A program made the position numbers and the translations under genes. From the NCBI GenBank assembly GCA_905221615.1, contig CAJNDT010005924.1, forward strand, positions 120,060 through 184,059: a DNA stretch of 64,000 bases, in the 5' to 3' direction. Position 1 is the stretch's first letter, and every line of letters begins with the position of its first letter. Shown here one piece after another: positions 28,703 through 39,400 of this stretch. Origin of the DNA: Symbiodinium sp. CCMP2592. Its lineage: Eukaryota > Sar > Dinophyceae > Suessiales > Symbiodiniaceae. The notes below the pieces were generated by a model. That model had not been told where the DNA came from, made no database searches, and saw only the letters and a program-made list of their open reading frames with translations.

Positions 28703-29009
28703 AGTCCTTAGATCCCTAGGGAACGCCATATTTGCAGCTCTGCGGCTGCGAAGACAGAGTCGAAGCCATCTCTGCAGTGATCACAGGGATACTGATCTGT
28801 GTAGTCCACCAGCGAGTTCAACTCGGGGTTCAGGGTTTAGGAAGTTTAGGGTTTAGGGTTCAGGAGTCAAAGGGTTTAGGTTTAGGAGAGACTCAAACCT
28901 GGGCCTATGGTTTCGGTTCTCAGGAGGTTGGAGGGACCGACTACTACCTGTAGGTCTGTAGGTCTCGGAATACGTAATGCAGGAGCCTTTCCCAAAGGGT
29001 CCTATGTAC

Positions 29010-29191
29010 CACAGCACAGAGGATCCTTTGAGTTTGTGATCAAACGAGTTGTATCAGGCTCCTTGACAAAACCTATGCGCGCAAGTCGCTGCCACATGAT
29101 GAACGGAAGCGTTGAGGCCCCGCGTCGTTGTGTGTTGCTTGCTTTACATGCTCGCACCTATATGACCAGTATACGTCTCTGCAAACTATAG
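29010..29191 (+). CDS. candidate terminal exon, unknown protein
   Basis: The frame reads RGSFEFVIKRVVSGSLTKPM...CHMMNGSVEAPRRCVLLALH...TSIRLCKL and ends at TAG. It is free of repeats. No family recognised and no flanking exon found. Confidence 0.35.
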
Positions 29192-29229
29192 GTTAAATAG
29201 CCGGGGATGCATACCCTAATAGAGTCTGA

Positions 29230-29340
29230 TCCCTAAAACTACATGTACCCAAATTATATATACTTCGGGCCCAATGTACCAATGCAGGGAACACTTTAAG
29301 GCTAAAGTACATACTATTTGGGTAGATGGACCCTTTGGGG
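29230..29340. repeat. PE-C palindromic element
   Basis: ACATGTACCCAAATTATATA and ACTATTTGGGTAGATGGACCC around a GGGCCC centre. Confidence 0.8.
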
Positions 29341-29399
29341 ATAGAGATGTAGGTATGTAGCATTATACACACATGTGCCAGGCTTGCACTGGCATTGGC

Positions 29400-29523
29400 T
29401 ACTTGGAGGGGCAGGGGACTTAGTAAGTCGTTCAGAAGTAGGGTTATAATTGGGGTAACTCCATTTAGGGTACTTATAACTCTACTTACAACCTACTTAC
29501 TAAGTCCCGTGCCCTTCCAAGTA
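29400..29523. repeat. PE-A' palindromic element
   Basis: TACTTGGAGGGGCAGGGGAC and its inverse GTCCCGTGCCCTTCCAAGTA; TTATAA(C/G)T core as in PE-A. Confidence 0.9.
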
Positions 29524-29624
29524 TGGTTCTGGCGTCCAAGAAAAACGGCGCAGGGTCTACGTTGCAGCACTGGGCTTTGGGCCATCCCCTAAACCCCTAT
29601 AAACCCTAAACCCCTAAACTAGTT

Positions 29625-29711
29625 CATGGTTGGGATAGGATCAAAAATGTACATTTTTGTTCCTTATTGGGTTTAAGTACCCATAGAAATCTAAAATGTT
29701 ACCCAACTATG
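29625..29711. repeat. unassigned palindrome
   Basis: CATGGTTGGGATAGG pairs with TGTTACCCAACTATG; AAAATGTACATTTTTG lies near one arm. Confidence 0.6.
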
Positions 29712-29902
29712 ACAAAGTAAGCCCTAAACCCTAAACCCCGTCATCAACCCGCCTCGAAGCTCTAGATCCCCCCCGAGCATTCAGGCAGTTAACGGTTTTG
29801 GTTTCGGGCTTACCCATCGGCCCCATAGAGTTCAGGGTTTAGGGTTTAGGGGATCCTTTAAGGGATCCATAAGGGTACTGTAAGGGTTTCGGGTTTCGGG
29901 CT

Positions 29903-29995
29903 TACCCATCGGCCCCATAGTAGTTCCTTTTTGGGATTACCTTATAGGGTTCTACATATGGACCCCGAAAGGAACTGCTATGGGGCCTATGGGTG
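29903..29995. repeat. PE-K palindromic element
   Basis: TACCCATCGGCCCCATAGTAG and CTGCTATGGGGCCTATGGGTG with AGTTCCTTTTTGG / CCGAAAGGAACT. A lone left arm also lies at about 29,811-29,828. Confidence 0.85.
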
Positions 29996-30228
29996 GGGGT
30001 TAAATCCTACGAGGGCCGAAAGAAACGAACGTGCACGTCTGCTGAAGCCCCCAACTGCAAGCTCTTGCTGCCCTGCTGAAGCCCTCAAATGCAAGCTCTT
30101 GTTGCGGTCCACGTCCAACTCATCCGCTCACGCTATTCTTCACTCTCAATATTGCTATTCTTATCTTTGTTACGGTCGTTATACTGTCTTTCAGGATGTT
30201 TCTGGGACGCCACGTCTGCCCCAGGTTC

Positions 30229-32050
30229 TCAGCTTCTGAGTCTTTGACCTCGACCGCAGAGCCTTCGTCTCAGGCTAGACTTAAAGAACAGCACTGCCAG
30301 CAACAGCACCAGTGCCAACAAAGCACTTGAAGTCCATATGCTGTTCGCACAAAGCGAAGCATCCGGGGAGGCCGCAGCCTCAGGTCGAGGTGGTGTAGTG
30401 AAAGGAGCGGCGCCATAAGCCAGTCGGCTGGCGGTGGTTTGCAGCAGCACCACCAGTCCCACACACAAAAGAATGCCCACATCCACCATGAAATTTCTCA
30501 GGCAAGATTTCTGTTTTGCGGCAAAGAAGTCTGACAATATGTAGATCAGATCCACGGCAACAATGGCCCACACCCCACAGGTTAAGCACATTCCAATGCC
30601 AAAAGACAGCACACAGGAGGAAGGAGCACCACTTTTCCATAACGCACAGGTGATATCCACCCATCCTCCCAAGTACGGGCAGATCGTCAACAAGTGATAG
30701 AACCAAGGCACCTCAATCACGCGGAATCTCTCAACCAACTCCTCGCAAAGCTTTCCCCGCACGAAGCTTTCGAAGTCCTCTTCGCTGCCATACCACTTGC
30801 GAATTGCGCCATACACAAATCTCCGATCAAAGTCGTTCTTGCAATCTACCATTGCCAGGTCAAAGTTTTCCAGTTGCCAAATCGCCACATGCTTCTCCCT
30901 CATGAAGGAACGAACGACTTGGATGAGGGGAAGAATCAGACCAAAGCATACAAGAGCTTGAATGCCAGCCAAGCCCCTTACAGTTGGAAATTGCAATGTT
31001 ACGAGATAGGTCCCCTGAATAGCCGCAATGCCGAAAAACGACTTGAGGATGAGGTTCTCCACGAAGATCGGCTGAAATGCGATCCTCCCCGATGGGTTCG
31101 CTGTCCGATAAGCAGCTAATTCAAAAACGCCTGGGCTCTTGTTAAAGGGTTTATCTTTAAGATACCACAATGCGGAAACCATACTATTTACTATAGATGC
31201 CCTACTTGTATTATGGTAACTTAGCTTGAACCCCTTAACAAGGACCCAGACACACCAAAGCCTTGAGAGATACGGCGGACTCCAAAGGATTCGCAGCTCC
31301 TCAGTCACCGATAGCCAGCCGCCAATGCCATAGATCCCTCGTTGCTTGAGTTGCATGTTCGTCTGGTGAATGCAGACAAGGTCAAGAAAGACGTTGACAG
31401 AATTCCTTGGCTGACTTCTGAACCCCTCTTAACAGCTAAACTTTTGGCTTCCTTATTATAGTTCATGTGGACGCCCAAGAAGCTAAGTCCTAAGAGCCAA
31501 CCAGAATAAGGCCAAGGTTCTTTCTTGGAAGATATGGAGAGAGAAGGAGCATGGAAGCTCCGCAGGTTGGGATCAATAGCAGTGCCCAGGGGCCGAGAGC
31601 GCAAACCTCGCCATAGCCCCTGAACTGCGCGACGTAGATCATTGGCATGGGAAGAGCATCAATGGCATAGAGTAGCAGAGCCATGAAGACACCGAGAAAG
31701 CAGCCAAGCAGTGCGTAGTGCCAGTTGAAAGCCAACAGCAAGGACCAAAACTTCAGTCGCCCTGGCGTGTGCCACGTGTGGGACAAGAACATGTCGTATC
31801 CGCTTCCTGGTTTTCCCAGTGACCACAATGCTTCCAGCTCGTTCTCCGCCATCTTGTGTGGTTGGAGCCGCCAAATCCAGCCAGCCCGTTGAAAGGAAGA
31901 CCCTAATGAGACGGATCGAAGGATTTCCTCGTCCACCACCAGTAGCTGGGCTTCCGCCGCCACTGCCGTCCGAGCGCCCGATAGACCTACCGGCGAGGCA
32001 GAACCACTGTCGGGGGATGAACCCTCCGATGAAAACTCCTCGTCAACCAC
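30229..32050 (-). CDS. TIR-like multi-pass membrane protein
   Basis: Exon at about 32,050-31,502, then a 91-nt GT-AG intron (PE-L), then 31,410 to a stop at 30,229, with a possible further intron at 31,251-31,129. Motifs in order: NELEAL, SGYDMFLSHTW (TIR-like first box), two TM segments, then VFLDLVCIHQTN, RGIYGIGGWL, LWSPPYLSRLWCV and FELAAYR (the last two resemble the TIR SxWCxxEL box), followed by at least four TM segments and a basic C-terminus. Splicing CTG|GTTGGC...TCAG|CCA keeps frame. I have seen this SHTW...LSRLWCVFEL arrangement in dinoflagellate proteins of unknown function (recollection, not a search). No in-frame ATG precedes SHTW except one at NELEAL, so an upstream exon is likely. 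Confidence 0.7.
31129..31251 (-). repeat. PE-R palindrome inserted in the TIR-like gene
   Basis: CTGGGTCCTTGTTAAGGGG and its inverse CCTTTAACAAGAGCCCAG bound a 119-bp hairpin. It separates WCV from FELAAYR and adds 41 in-frame codons if not removed. Removing 123 nt restores the motif, but the ends would be GT...GC or the like, not GT...AG. Confidence 0.7.
31411..31501 (-). repeat. PE-L element acting as a GT-AG intron
   Basis: The minus strand reads CTG|GTTGGCTCTTAGGACTT ... AAGTCAG|CC. A homologous 85-bp copy with the same ends lies outside any gene at 59,626-59,710. Confidence 0.75.
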
Positions 32051-32099
32051 GGCGGCACTCCTTTGCTTGTACAGCTTGCTAAGGGAACTAGAGGGTAAT

Positions 32100-32458
32100 T
32101 GGTCTGTGGGGTGGTATAACGATTCTGATAGCCCACCACAATAGTGAAAGCCTTCTTACTCTGCCAACAAGACTCAGTGCCTTGCCGAGGATTTCAGAGC
32201 GAGCAACTGCCGGGTCAACGCATGCGTCGTCATGACAGCAGCTGCTAGAGGAGAGGCCCATAGCGCGCCGGAATGCATGTAACTTGCTGATTATTTTGTG
32301 GGCAATGTGGCCGGTGCATGTCATGTGTTCTACTTCGGCTGGGGGGAGGTTCAGAAGCTTCGCCGATCACCCTTCAGCTTGCTAAAGCCTTGCCCTTCAC
32401 AGCATTCCCTGCCTTTCCGAAAAGCGGTTCTGAGCCTTTTCACCAAAACGTTGAAGAC
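32100..32458. other. upstream of the TIR-like gene, no defined feature
   Basis: Open minus-strand frames (e.g. HIAHKIISKLHAFRRAMG) may contain a first exon, but no join was found. Confidence 0.35.
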
Positions 32459-32459
32459 A

Positions 32460-32560
32460 CGCGGTTGATGATACAAATCCTTCATTACCCATAATAAGGA
32501 ATACAAACCATAATTCCCATAGTTTAGGGTCCTTAAGGTAATGCAGGATTTACATCCGGA
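32460..32560. repeat. PE-D element, right end truncated
   Basis: GCGGTTGATGATACAAATCC at the left, family core in reverse order, and the match stops at ATTTACATCC. Confidence 0.75.
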
Positions 32561-32662
32561 GCCCGAAGCCCTGAAAACGAAGCCCTAAAAGCCTGCAACC
32601 GTAAGGGCAGAGACAAGCGCATGCTTCCTATCCAGAAATTTCGAACTGACTGAATAACCCTC

Positions 32663-32827
32663 AGGGCCCATGTACCCAAATAGGGCCAAAGTATATACTA
32701 TTCGGGAGTCTCCGAAAATAGGGGACCCTAAAATAGTACCCTAAATAGTAGGATCCTTATTATAAGGACCCCAGATTAAGGTATCACCAATTTTCGGAAA
32801 CCCCCATTCGGGTGCATGGACCCTTAG
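32663..32827. repeat. PE-C element with nested PE-F
   Basis: PE-C arms AGGGCCCATGTACCC and GGGTGCATGGACCCTTA are split by a 100-bp PE-F (32,704-32,803) flanked by ATTC on both sides. Confidence 0.85.
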
Positions 32828-32934
32828 GGTAGAGATGTTGGGGATTCGGAGATCTGGGGGGCCAGGGGTCGCGGTTCAAGCGGAATCACAGTCGAAAGCT
32901 GCACTTTCTGATACCTGAAGCCGAGATGATGCCA

Positions 32935-33172
32935 CTACCCTAAACCCTAAACCCCTAGACCCTAAACTACCCTAAACCTAAACCCTAAACTACCCTAAAC
33001 CTAAACCCTAAACTACCCTAAACCTAAACCCTAAACTACCCTCAACCTAAACCCTAAACTACCCTAAACCTAAACCCTAAACCTAAACCCTAAACTACCC
33101 TAAACTACCCTAAACCTAAACCCTAAACCTAAACCCTAAACTACCCTAAACCTAAACCCTAAACCCTCCGGT
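32935..33172. repeat. telomere-like higher-order array, 23-bp unit
   Basis: Repeats of CCCTAAACTACCCTAAACCTAAA: two CCCTAAA units plus CTA and CCTAAA, in about ten copies with some units dropped. Confidence 0.85.
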
Positions 33173-33236
33173 TCCCCCGTGCCCATAGCTCCGAGACCTA
33201 CACTGAACATCTCATCCCGAAGCCCTAAACCTTGGG

Positions 33237-33349
33237 TACCCAGAGACTCCAATGTCCCTGAATTAAGGAACATACCTTAAATTATAGTAGGATCTCTAAT
33301 ATGATTTAAGGAATCTTCCTTAAATAAGGGATATTGGAGTCTCTGGGTA
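33237..33349. repeat. PE-E palindromic element
   Basis: TACCCAGAGACTCCAATGTCC and GGATATTGGAGTCTCTGGGTA. Confidence 0.9.
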
Positions 33350-33448
33350 CTGCCCCCATACAGTAACAGTCTATAATAGGGCTACTATTAAGAGCCTAAT
33401 TTATCTATATTCCAAAGATTATCCAACCGTTACTGAGTGAGGGCAGTA
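33348..33448. repeat. PE-S palindrome sharing a TA with PE-E
   Basis: TACTGCCCCCATACAGTAAC and GTTACTGAGTGAGGGCAGTA. Its first TA is the last TA of the PE-E copy. Confidence 0.7.
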
Positions 33449-33558
33449 CCCAACCTAAACCCCTAAACTTGAAGCCCTGAGACCCCCCGGGCTCCACCAC
33501 AATGATATAGCAACTATAAGGAAACACTGCAACTGAATATGCCGACCCCTGTCCCCCC

Positions 33559-33776
33559 GGGTCCCTGTGCCCAAATACGGTTGATGATATAAATCCTGCA
33601 TTACCTTGAGGACCCTAAACTATGGGAATTATGGTATATTCCTTATTATGGGTAATGCAGGATTTCTATCATCAACCGTGGTATATGCTCTGGGCCCAAT
33701 GTACCTACATAGGGAGTACCTTAAGGCTATAGTGTATAATGAATATATTATCTATCTGGGAGCATGGACCCTTTGG
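33559..33776. repeat. PE-C element with nested PE-D
   Basis: GGTCCCTGTGCCCAAATA continues at GTATATGCTCTGGGCCC. A complete PE-D (33,578-33,678) sits between, with TA on the left and TG (mutated TA) on the right. Confidence 0.85.
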
Positions 33777-33822
33777 GTATAATAACCTAGAAGTAAGTAT
33801 ATCATTGCGGTCCCACGCAGAC

Positions 33823-36258
33823 CCGAATTCCATGCTGCGGCACGGGGTGTAGAAGCTCCACCGCGATAATGGCCCAGACGAGGATAGCCTTGCTAGTAGC
33901 CAGAGACTCCAATGTCCCTTAATTAAGGAATATACCTTAAATTATAGTAGGATCCCTAATATGAGTTAAGGAATATTCCAGGGATATTGGAGTCTCTGGG
34001 TAGCTCTTGCACTTCGGTGGGATTTTGAAACCCTAACTTTCCCTATACACTTTGCGTCGATGTCTGAAAAATTTCGGGTATCGTGGCGTCGACGCTAGCT
34101 CCTCCTCCCTCCCTTCATCCCCCTCACAGAAGCACCCAGAATGCGTGTTCAGCCATAAGTGAACCCCGAGACGGAGGATGCCTCAGTCTGGGCGTTTATG
34201 GCTCTGGCCTGTTGTCCTATATGGGGGTTTCCGAAAATCGGGGACCGTAATATAGCACCCTAAACAGTAGGATCCTTATTGTAAGGACCCCAAACTGAGG
34301 TACCCCGAATTTTCGGAAACTCCAATATGATGGGGCTCTAAATGGCTCGGGCTGAAGAATCGGTGGCTTAATCTCCAAAGTCAACTCGAGCTCAGGAGCT
34401 TACATAACTTGTCCTGGGCAAATGACCAGGAAGCACAAACAGCTGCCGATACCCTAAAGCGTAAACCCTGAAGCTGTAGCCGTGTAGCGGTCTTTCCAAC
34501 CTGAATTAGTTCATGTTGAAGATTTCAGCATCGGACCCTTCAGCCCAAGTCTAGGGGCCTTAGTACCATGCTTTGGTTAACAAACGGGGTACCATGGCCA
34601 AGTATTCCGATCTCTATATTTAATCTAGGCTTTGCTAAACCTACGGCTGCAGCCTAACTTTCGCACGATTTGTGAAGTTAACGAGCAGGAACGTTTTCAC
34701 TGCGAGAACCAAGAATAAAAGTCTTTCTGCAAGCCTGGCGGCCGCTCGCAAGATGCAGCAGGAGATATTCAACTCTGTGTTGTTTGTGGAAACCCTTTGA
34801 AATTCACACCCTAAACCCTAAACCCTACACTTCTCTTTACACCCAAAAAAGATGTCCCTCAACTTCATTCTTGCCCTCCTAAACCCCGACTCGAATGCGA
34901 TACAACCTGTGGGCCTACCATAGAAGTCATACACTGTGATCACAACCCCCCCAGCCGAAAAAGCCTGGAACAGTGGCAACAAGAGTGACATCAAACTGGT
35001 GAGTAAGACTTAGTAACTAGTAATACTGTGCTGAGGTCTCCTTCTTAATTCTGGATATACTATAATGATGTAATCAAGCGACTAAACCTGCTGTATGGGC
35101 TTGGGAAAGACCAAACCGGCCGCAGTGCTGAAAAGCACGACAAGGGGTGGCAGGTCTTGAACTGAGGGAACCAGAGGCCTAGGGATCCTGCTGCTAAGCG
35201 TTTATATCTGGGCACCTCCCCTGCTGCATACTAATTATTTAAAGGAACATGAATCTGCAATGCTGAACGCCATTCGCAAGCCCTATACCTGGATCCTAAA
35301 AAACCTCCCTTTCTAGGGCTCCCTATTATGATTTCCTGAGTCCTTGAAAAGGTAGGTTCTTCAGGGTCCAGGTATCCCTTACAGTAAACCCAAAATCCTG
35401 ATCCCCGGAACCCTAACACTAAACTCGCAACCCGACACCAGCACCGAACCTGAAACTCGATGCCCCCCAAGCCCCAAAGCCTGAACACTGAACCCCAACC
35501 CCCAGGAAACACCAACACCAAAACTCGAAGCACACCTAAACACAAACCATAAGGTTGGGATGTCCCAGAATCCCCACGACTTTGAAATTCAAGAAGATGG
35601 GATATCCCACCCGCAAGCTTATGTTTGGGTGCTTCTTTGGCTCCTGAACCTTGGGCTATCAAGTTTCAGACCCACTCCTTGAACTAAGTTCCTGAGAGCA
35701 AGGCCGACATTAAGATGACGGAGCCGAAGATAATGGCCTTTGCTCTAAGTTTGCTGAGGGTTGGCGCAGGCTTTAGGGTTTAGGATTACATATAAATAGT
35801 AGGGCAGCGGGTATGTGAAGCTAGAAGCCTCGTGGATGACGCGCAGAAAGGATTGAATATTGCTTGTACCTAGATCCGATAATGCATTGCCTTTTCATGG
35901 CTTATGACCAAATCCTACCCTGAAAAGGAAGGTACGACATTCTAGGGGGCTGTCTTGGAACATTGCGAAGCATCCGCAGTATCAGTACGACGAAGAAACG
36001 GAGACGGTGTAAATCTCTGCTCTCGTATGCTTGAGCACCCCCAAACCCTGAACCATAAACCCAAACTAACACCGTTTGGCGGGGTTTGGGTCAGCCTTGG
36101 CTGCCAAACTGCCCTGCAGCAAGGCCATGCATCTAAGGCTTCGAGCAAAACTCAGGCCAAGAGGTTTAGGAGGCTGCGAGGCTGCAACATTTAGGGGTCT
36201 AGGGTTTAGGGGTTAGCGACTGGGGTTTCGGGTTTTTGAAATGTATATATATATATAT

Positions 36259-36314
<56 letters not shown>

Positions 36315-36426
36315 TGTATTACATGTGTCCCCCTCCCCCAAGATCTACGCTTGCACGCTTCATACTATCTCGAATCCGGAAACAGTAAATCCAGGCTCTG
36401 GAAACCTGCAAACATAAGTATACATA

Positions 36427-36470
<44 letters not shown>

Positions 36471-39400
36471 TATATGTATATACACACCACACATATATAT
36501 ATATATATACATACATTCTATCGCCGAAGTACTTACATACGAGCCTCTTTAAGCTCAAAATATCTGCTAGACAGCTTGTAGGAGTTCCTTGACTCGCTAG
36601 ATTCCAGAGCTCTGAAGATCCAACCAGAACCCCAAATGAGAGTTTCCGAAAATGGTGGACCCTGATACCTAGTTGCTTAGTTCACAAGCCCCCAAAGTGT
36701 ACACTTTCTGTTTTATAGTGCGTCGTATTATTCCAAAAAGTGTAAAGTGTATCCACTCAGCTACTAAGAATATGGTACCCTAAAAAGCAGGATCCTTTTG
36801 TAAGGACCCCCCAAATAAGGGACCCCTACTGTTCTGAAACCCTAAAGCCTTACAGAGCCGTTTAAAGGAATCCTTATAGTACCGTTACAGTAACCCTGTA
36901 AAGGAACCCTAAGGTACCCCAAATTTTCGGAAACTCCCAAATGGGTGGTTGTCAAAATTATGGTCCCTTTTAGGTGCCGTACTATATTAGGGACCCAAAA
37001 CGGGACCATAATTTTGTCAACCACCCAAATGTGTCCGGGGACCCAGCCTTGACAGAGGAGTACAGTCCCGTGATGAGCCTGCGGGTAGCGTCAAGGGATC
37101 AGGGCGTTCCTTCAAAGGGATTTTGATTTAAAACGGGCTCCTTAAAGGGATCTACAGGGGTTTTTTATAAAGGGGTTTAGGGTTAAGGGTTTAGAGATGC
37201 TTTAGGTTCATGGGTCAGCAAGAGCAATCTAGCACTGATGGCCAGAGAATCCGACCACGACAAAACTACACAGTTCTCAGCCCATGCGGGTGGATCACCA
37301 GGATTGGAGAAGACTGCAAAATAGTGTCCTTCGATCATGATTTCCCAGCCCTACATGCGATGCTTCTCTGACCTCAAACGTTATGAAACATTTGATGGTG
37401 AAACATTTGATGGAAGCCATGTCGTCCTAGTTTAATGCTAGGATTTTGTCGAACATGGCTACATGATGCACATTAGTGCTTCAAGTCACCGAAGCTGTTG
37501 TTGTTATATTTTGCGGGGCGTTTGAAACGCCCCTATCCATAAAACCTGCCTTTCTGGGGTTCCCTTAGAGAGCCAGGCTATTTGGGGTCGAGGAAGGACT
37601 TGAACTCCCGTGGCTTGAACCTGAGCACCCAAAATCCGAAACCTGCTAGGCCTGTAGTGTAGGGGCCTTGAGTAGGGGGAGGGGGGGCAGGGGGCCTTCA
37701 TGCCCATAATAAGGCCTGTTGACGGAAATACAGCCCCCTACACCCATCACCCCTACCCCCCCCGGACGGTCCCTATGATTGATCAGAAGCTTTAACAGCT
37801 GTCATCAATATAACCTTGCTATATAAGATACCCCTTAGATATGTTAACACCTTCTTCTGATTATCCAGGATCCTATAGCAAGCAGAGCCCCTGCAAGACT
37901 GAGCCTTGAGGATTTCGGGCTTTAGGGTCAAGGGGTTCTAGCGCTAGGGTGAAGCCGCTTTGACCAAGCAAGGCGTCCAGCTGTTTCATTATGATATTCA
38001 AACTAATATTCGAAGAGGGCTCCTCTTGAGGGGGTGCCTCTCAAAGGGGTACTGTACAGGATTGCTAGATAGGATACAGACTGGGTTTGTTGCAGGGGTC
38101 TTAATAGTAGAACAGAATGTTAATTGTAATTGATCAGGCTTCTCTACCATCTCTGCCAAAGAACCCAGAACCAGCAATACCAAACCGCCAAAGCGCTGAC
38201 AGCCCAAACCAGCCAACAAGCTAGACCGGAAACCTGAACCCGAAACCTGGGACCTGAACCTAACTCTGTAAAACCCGACACCCTTGACCCCCAAACACCA
38301 AAATCCCAAAAGCGCTATGCCCAAAAATATCCCGAAAACCCTATCTGAGTAATCCCCCTCTAGTCCCTAGATAATTCCGCTATGAAGGTTACTTACTTGC
38401 TTATTACCAGAAAGTTGGAACATCATTATCCTCAAGGTAAAGTAGAGGGAATCCTAGCACTAATCAGCCTAAGTCCATGTTCCAATTTTCTGGAAGTCAC
38501 TATCCGCTAAGGGTCCATGTGCCCAAATAGTATATACTTTGGGCCCAATGTACCCATATAGGGAATACTTTAAGGTCAATGCATATACTATTTGGGTACA
38601 TGGACCCTTATATCCTGAACCCTTATAGATCCCTGAAAGATCCCTTTAAAGGAACCCTTATGGTACCCTTACAGAATCCCTAGTTACTCTAGTTGGGTAG
38701 ATGGACCCTTATATCCTAAACCCCTATAGATCCCTGATAGATCTCTTTAAAGGAGCCCTTATGGTACCCTTAAAGGAGACCCCTGTTTGGGCACATGGTC
38801 CCTTATTCATAAGGAGCCAAGGAGCAAATAAAACTCCGGGATGGAGATGAGAACTCGCGCGGCCCCTGGACTCAGCATGCTTTATGTTTGGGGGGCTGGT
38901 TTGGGGGTTTAGGGTTTGTGGGTTCAGGGGTCTAGGGTTTAGGGTGCTTCGGCCTTAGCTGGCCTTATAGGCTAGGGGAGTTCAAAATCTAAGATTTGGG
39001 GCTTTAGGGCCTCGCGCTACCTGGCCTTTAGGATTTCAACATGTGCAGCTTTGGAATTCTGTTAACACCCTACCTGGAGAATGTGCCAGAAGGGCGTGGC
39101 TACCTCAAATTAATCAGAAATGTTCTGCCCGTCAAACTCCCTGGCCCCTGTCGAGTAGAGTCCTCAACCTAGAAACCCAATGCTGGCACCGGCACGATGA
39201 CGAGCAGTCGAGACCAATACGCCAACCACGAGTTACAGCAACAGCACCAACACCGATGCCACGCAACGTCACTTATAAATAAGACGAATGCCGCATGGGT
39301 TCGTGCAAGGCGAACCACACGGCACATTCGCAGGAGGCTCCTCAGCGTTTCAGCTTGTACTAAAACCCTAAACCCAAACCTTTTGAGAGCGTTTGGGATG

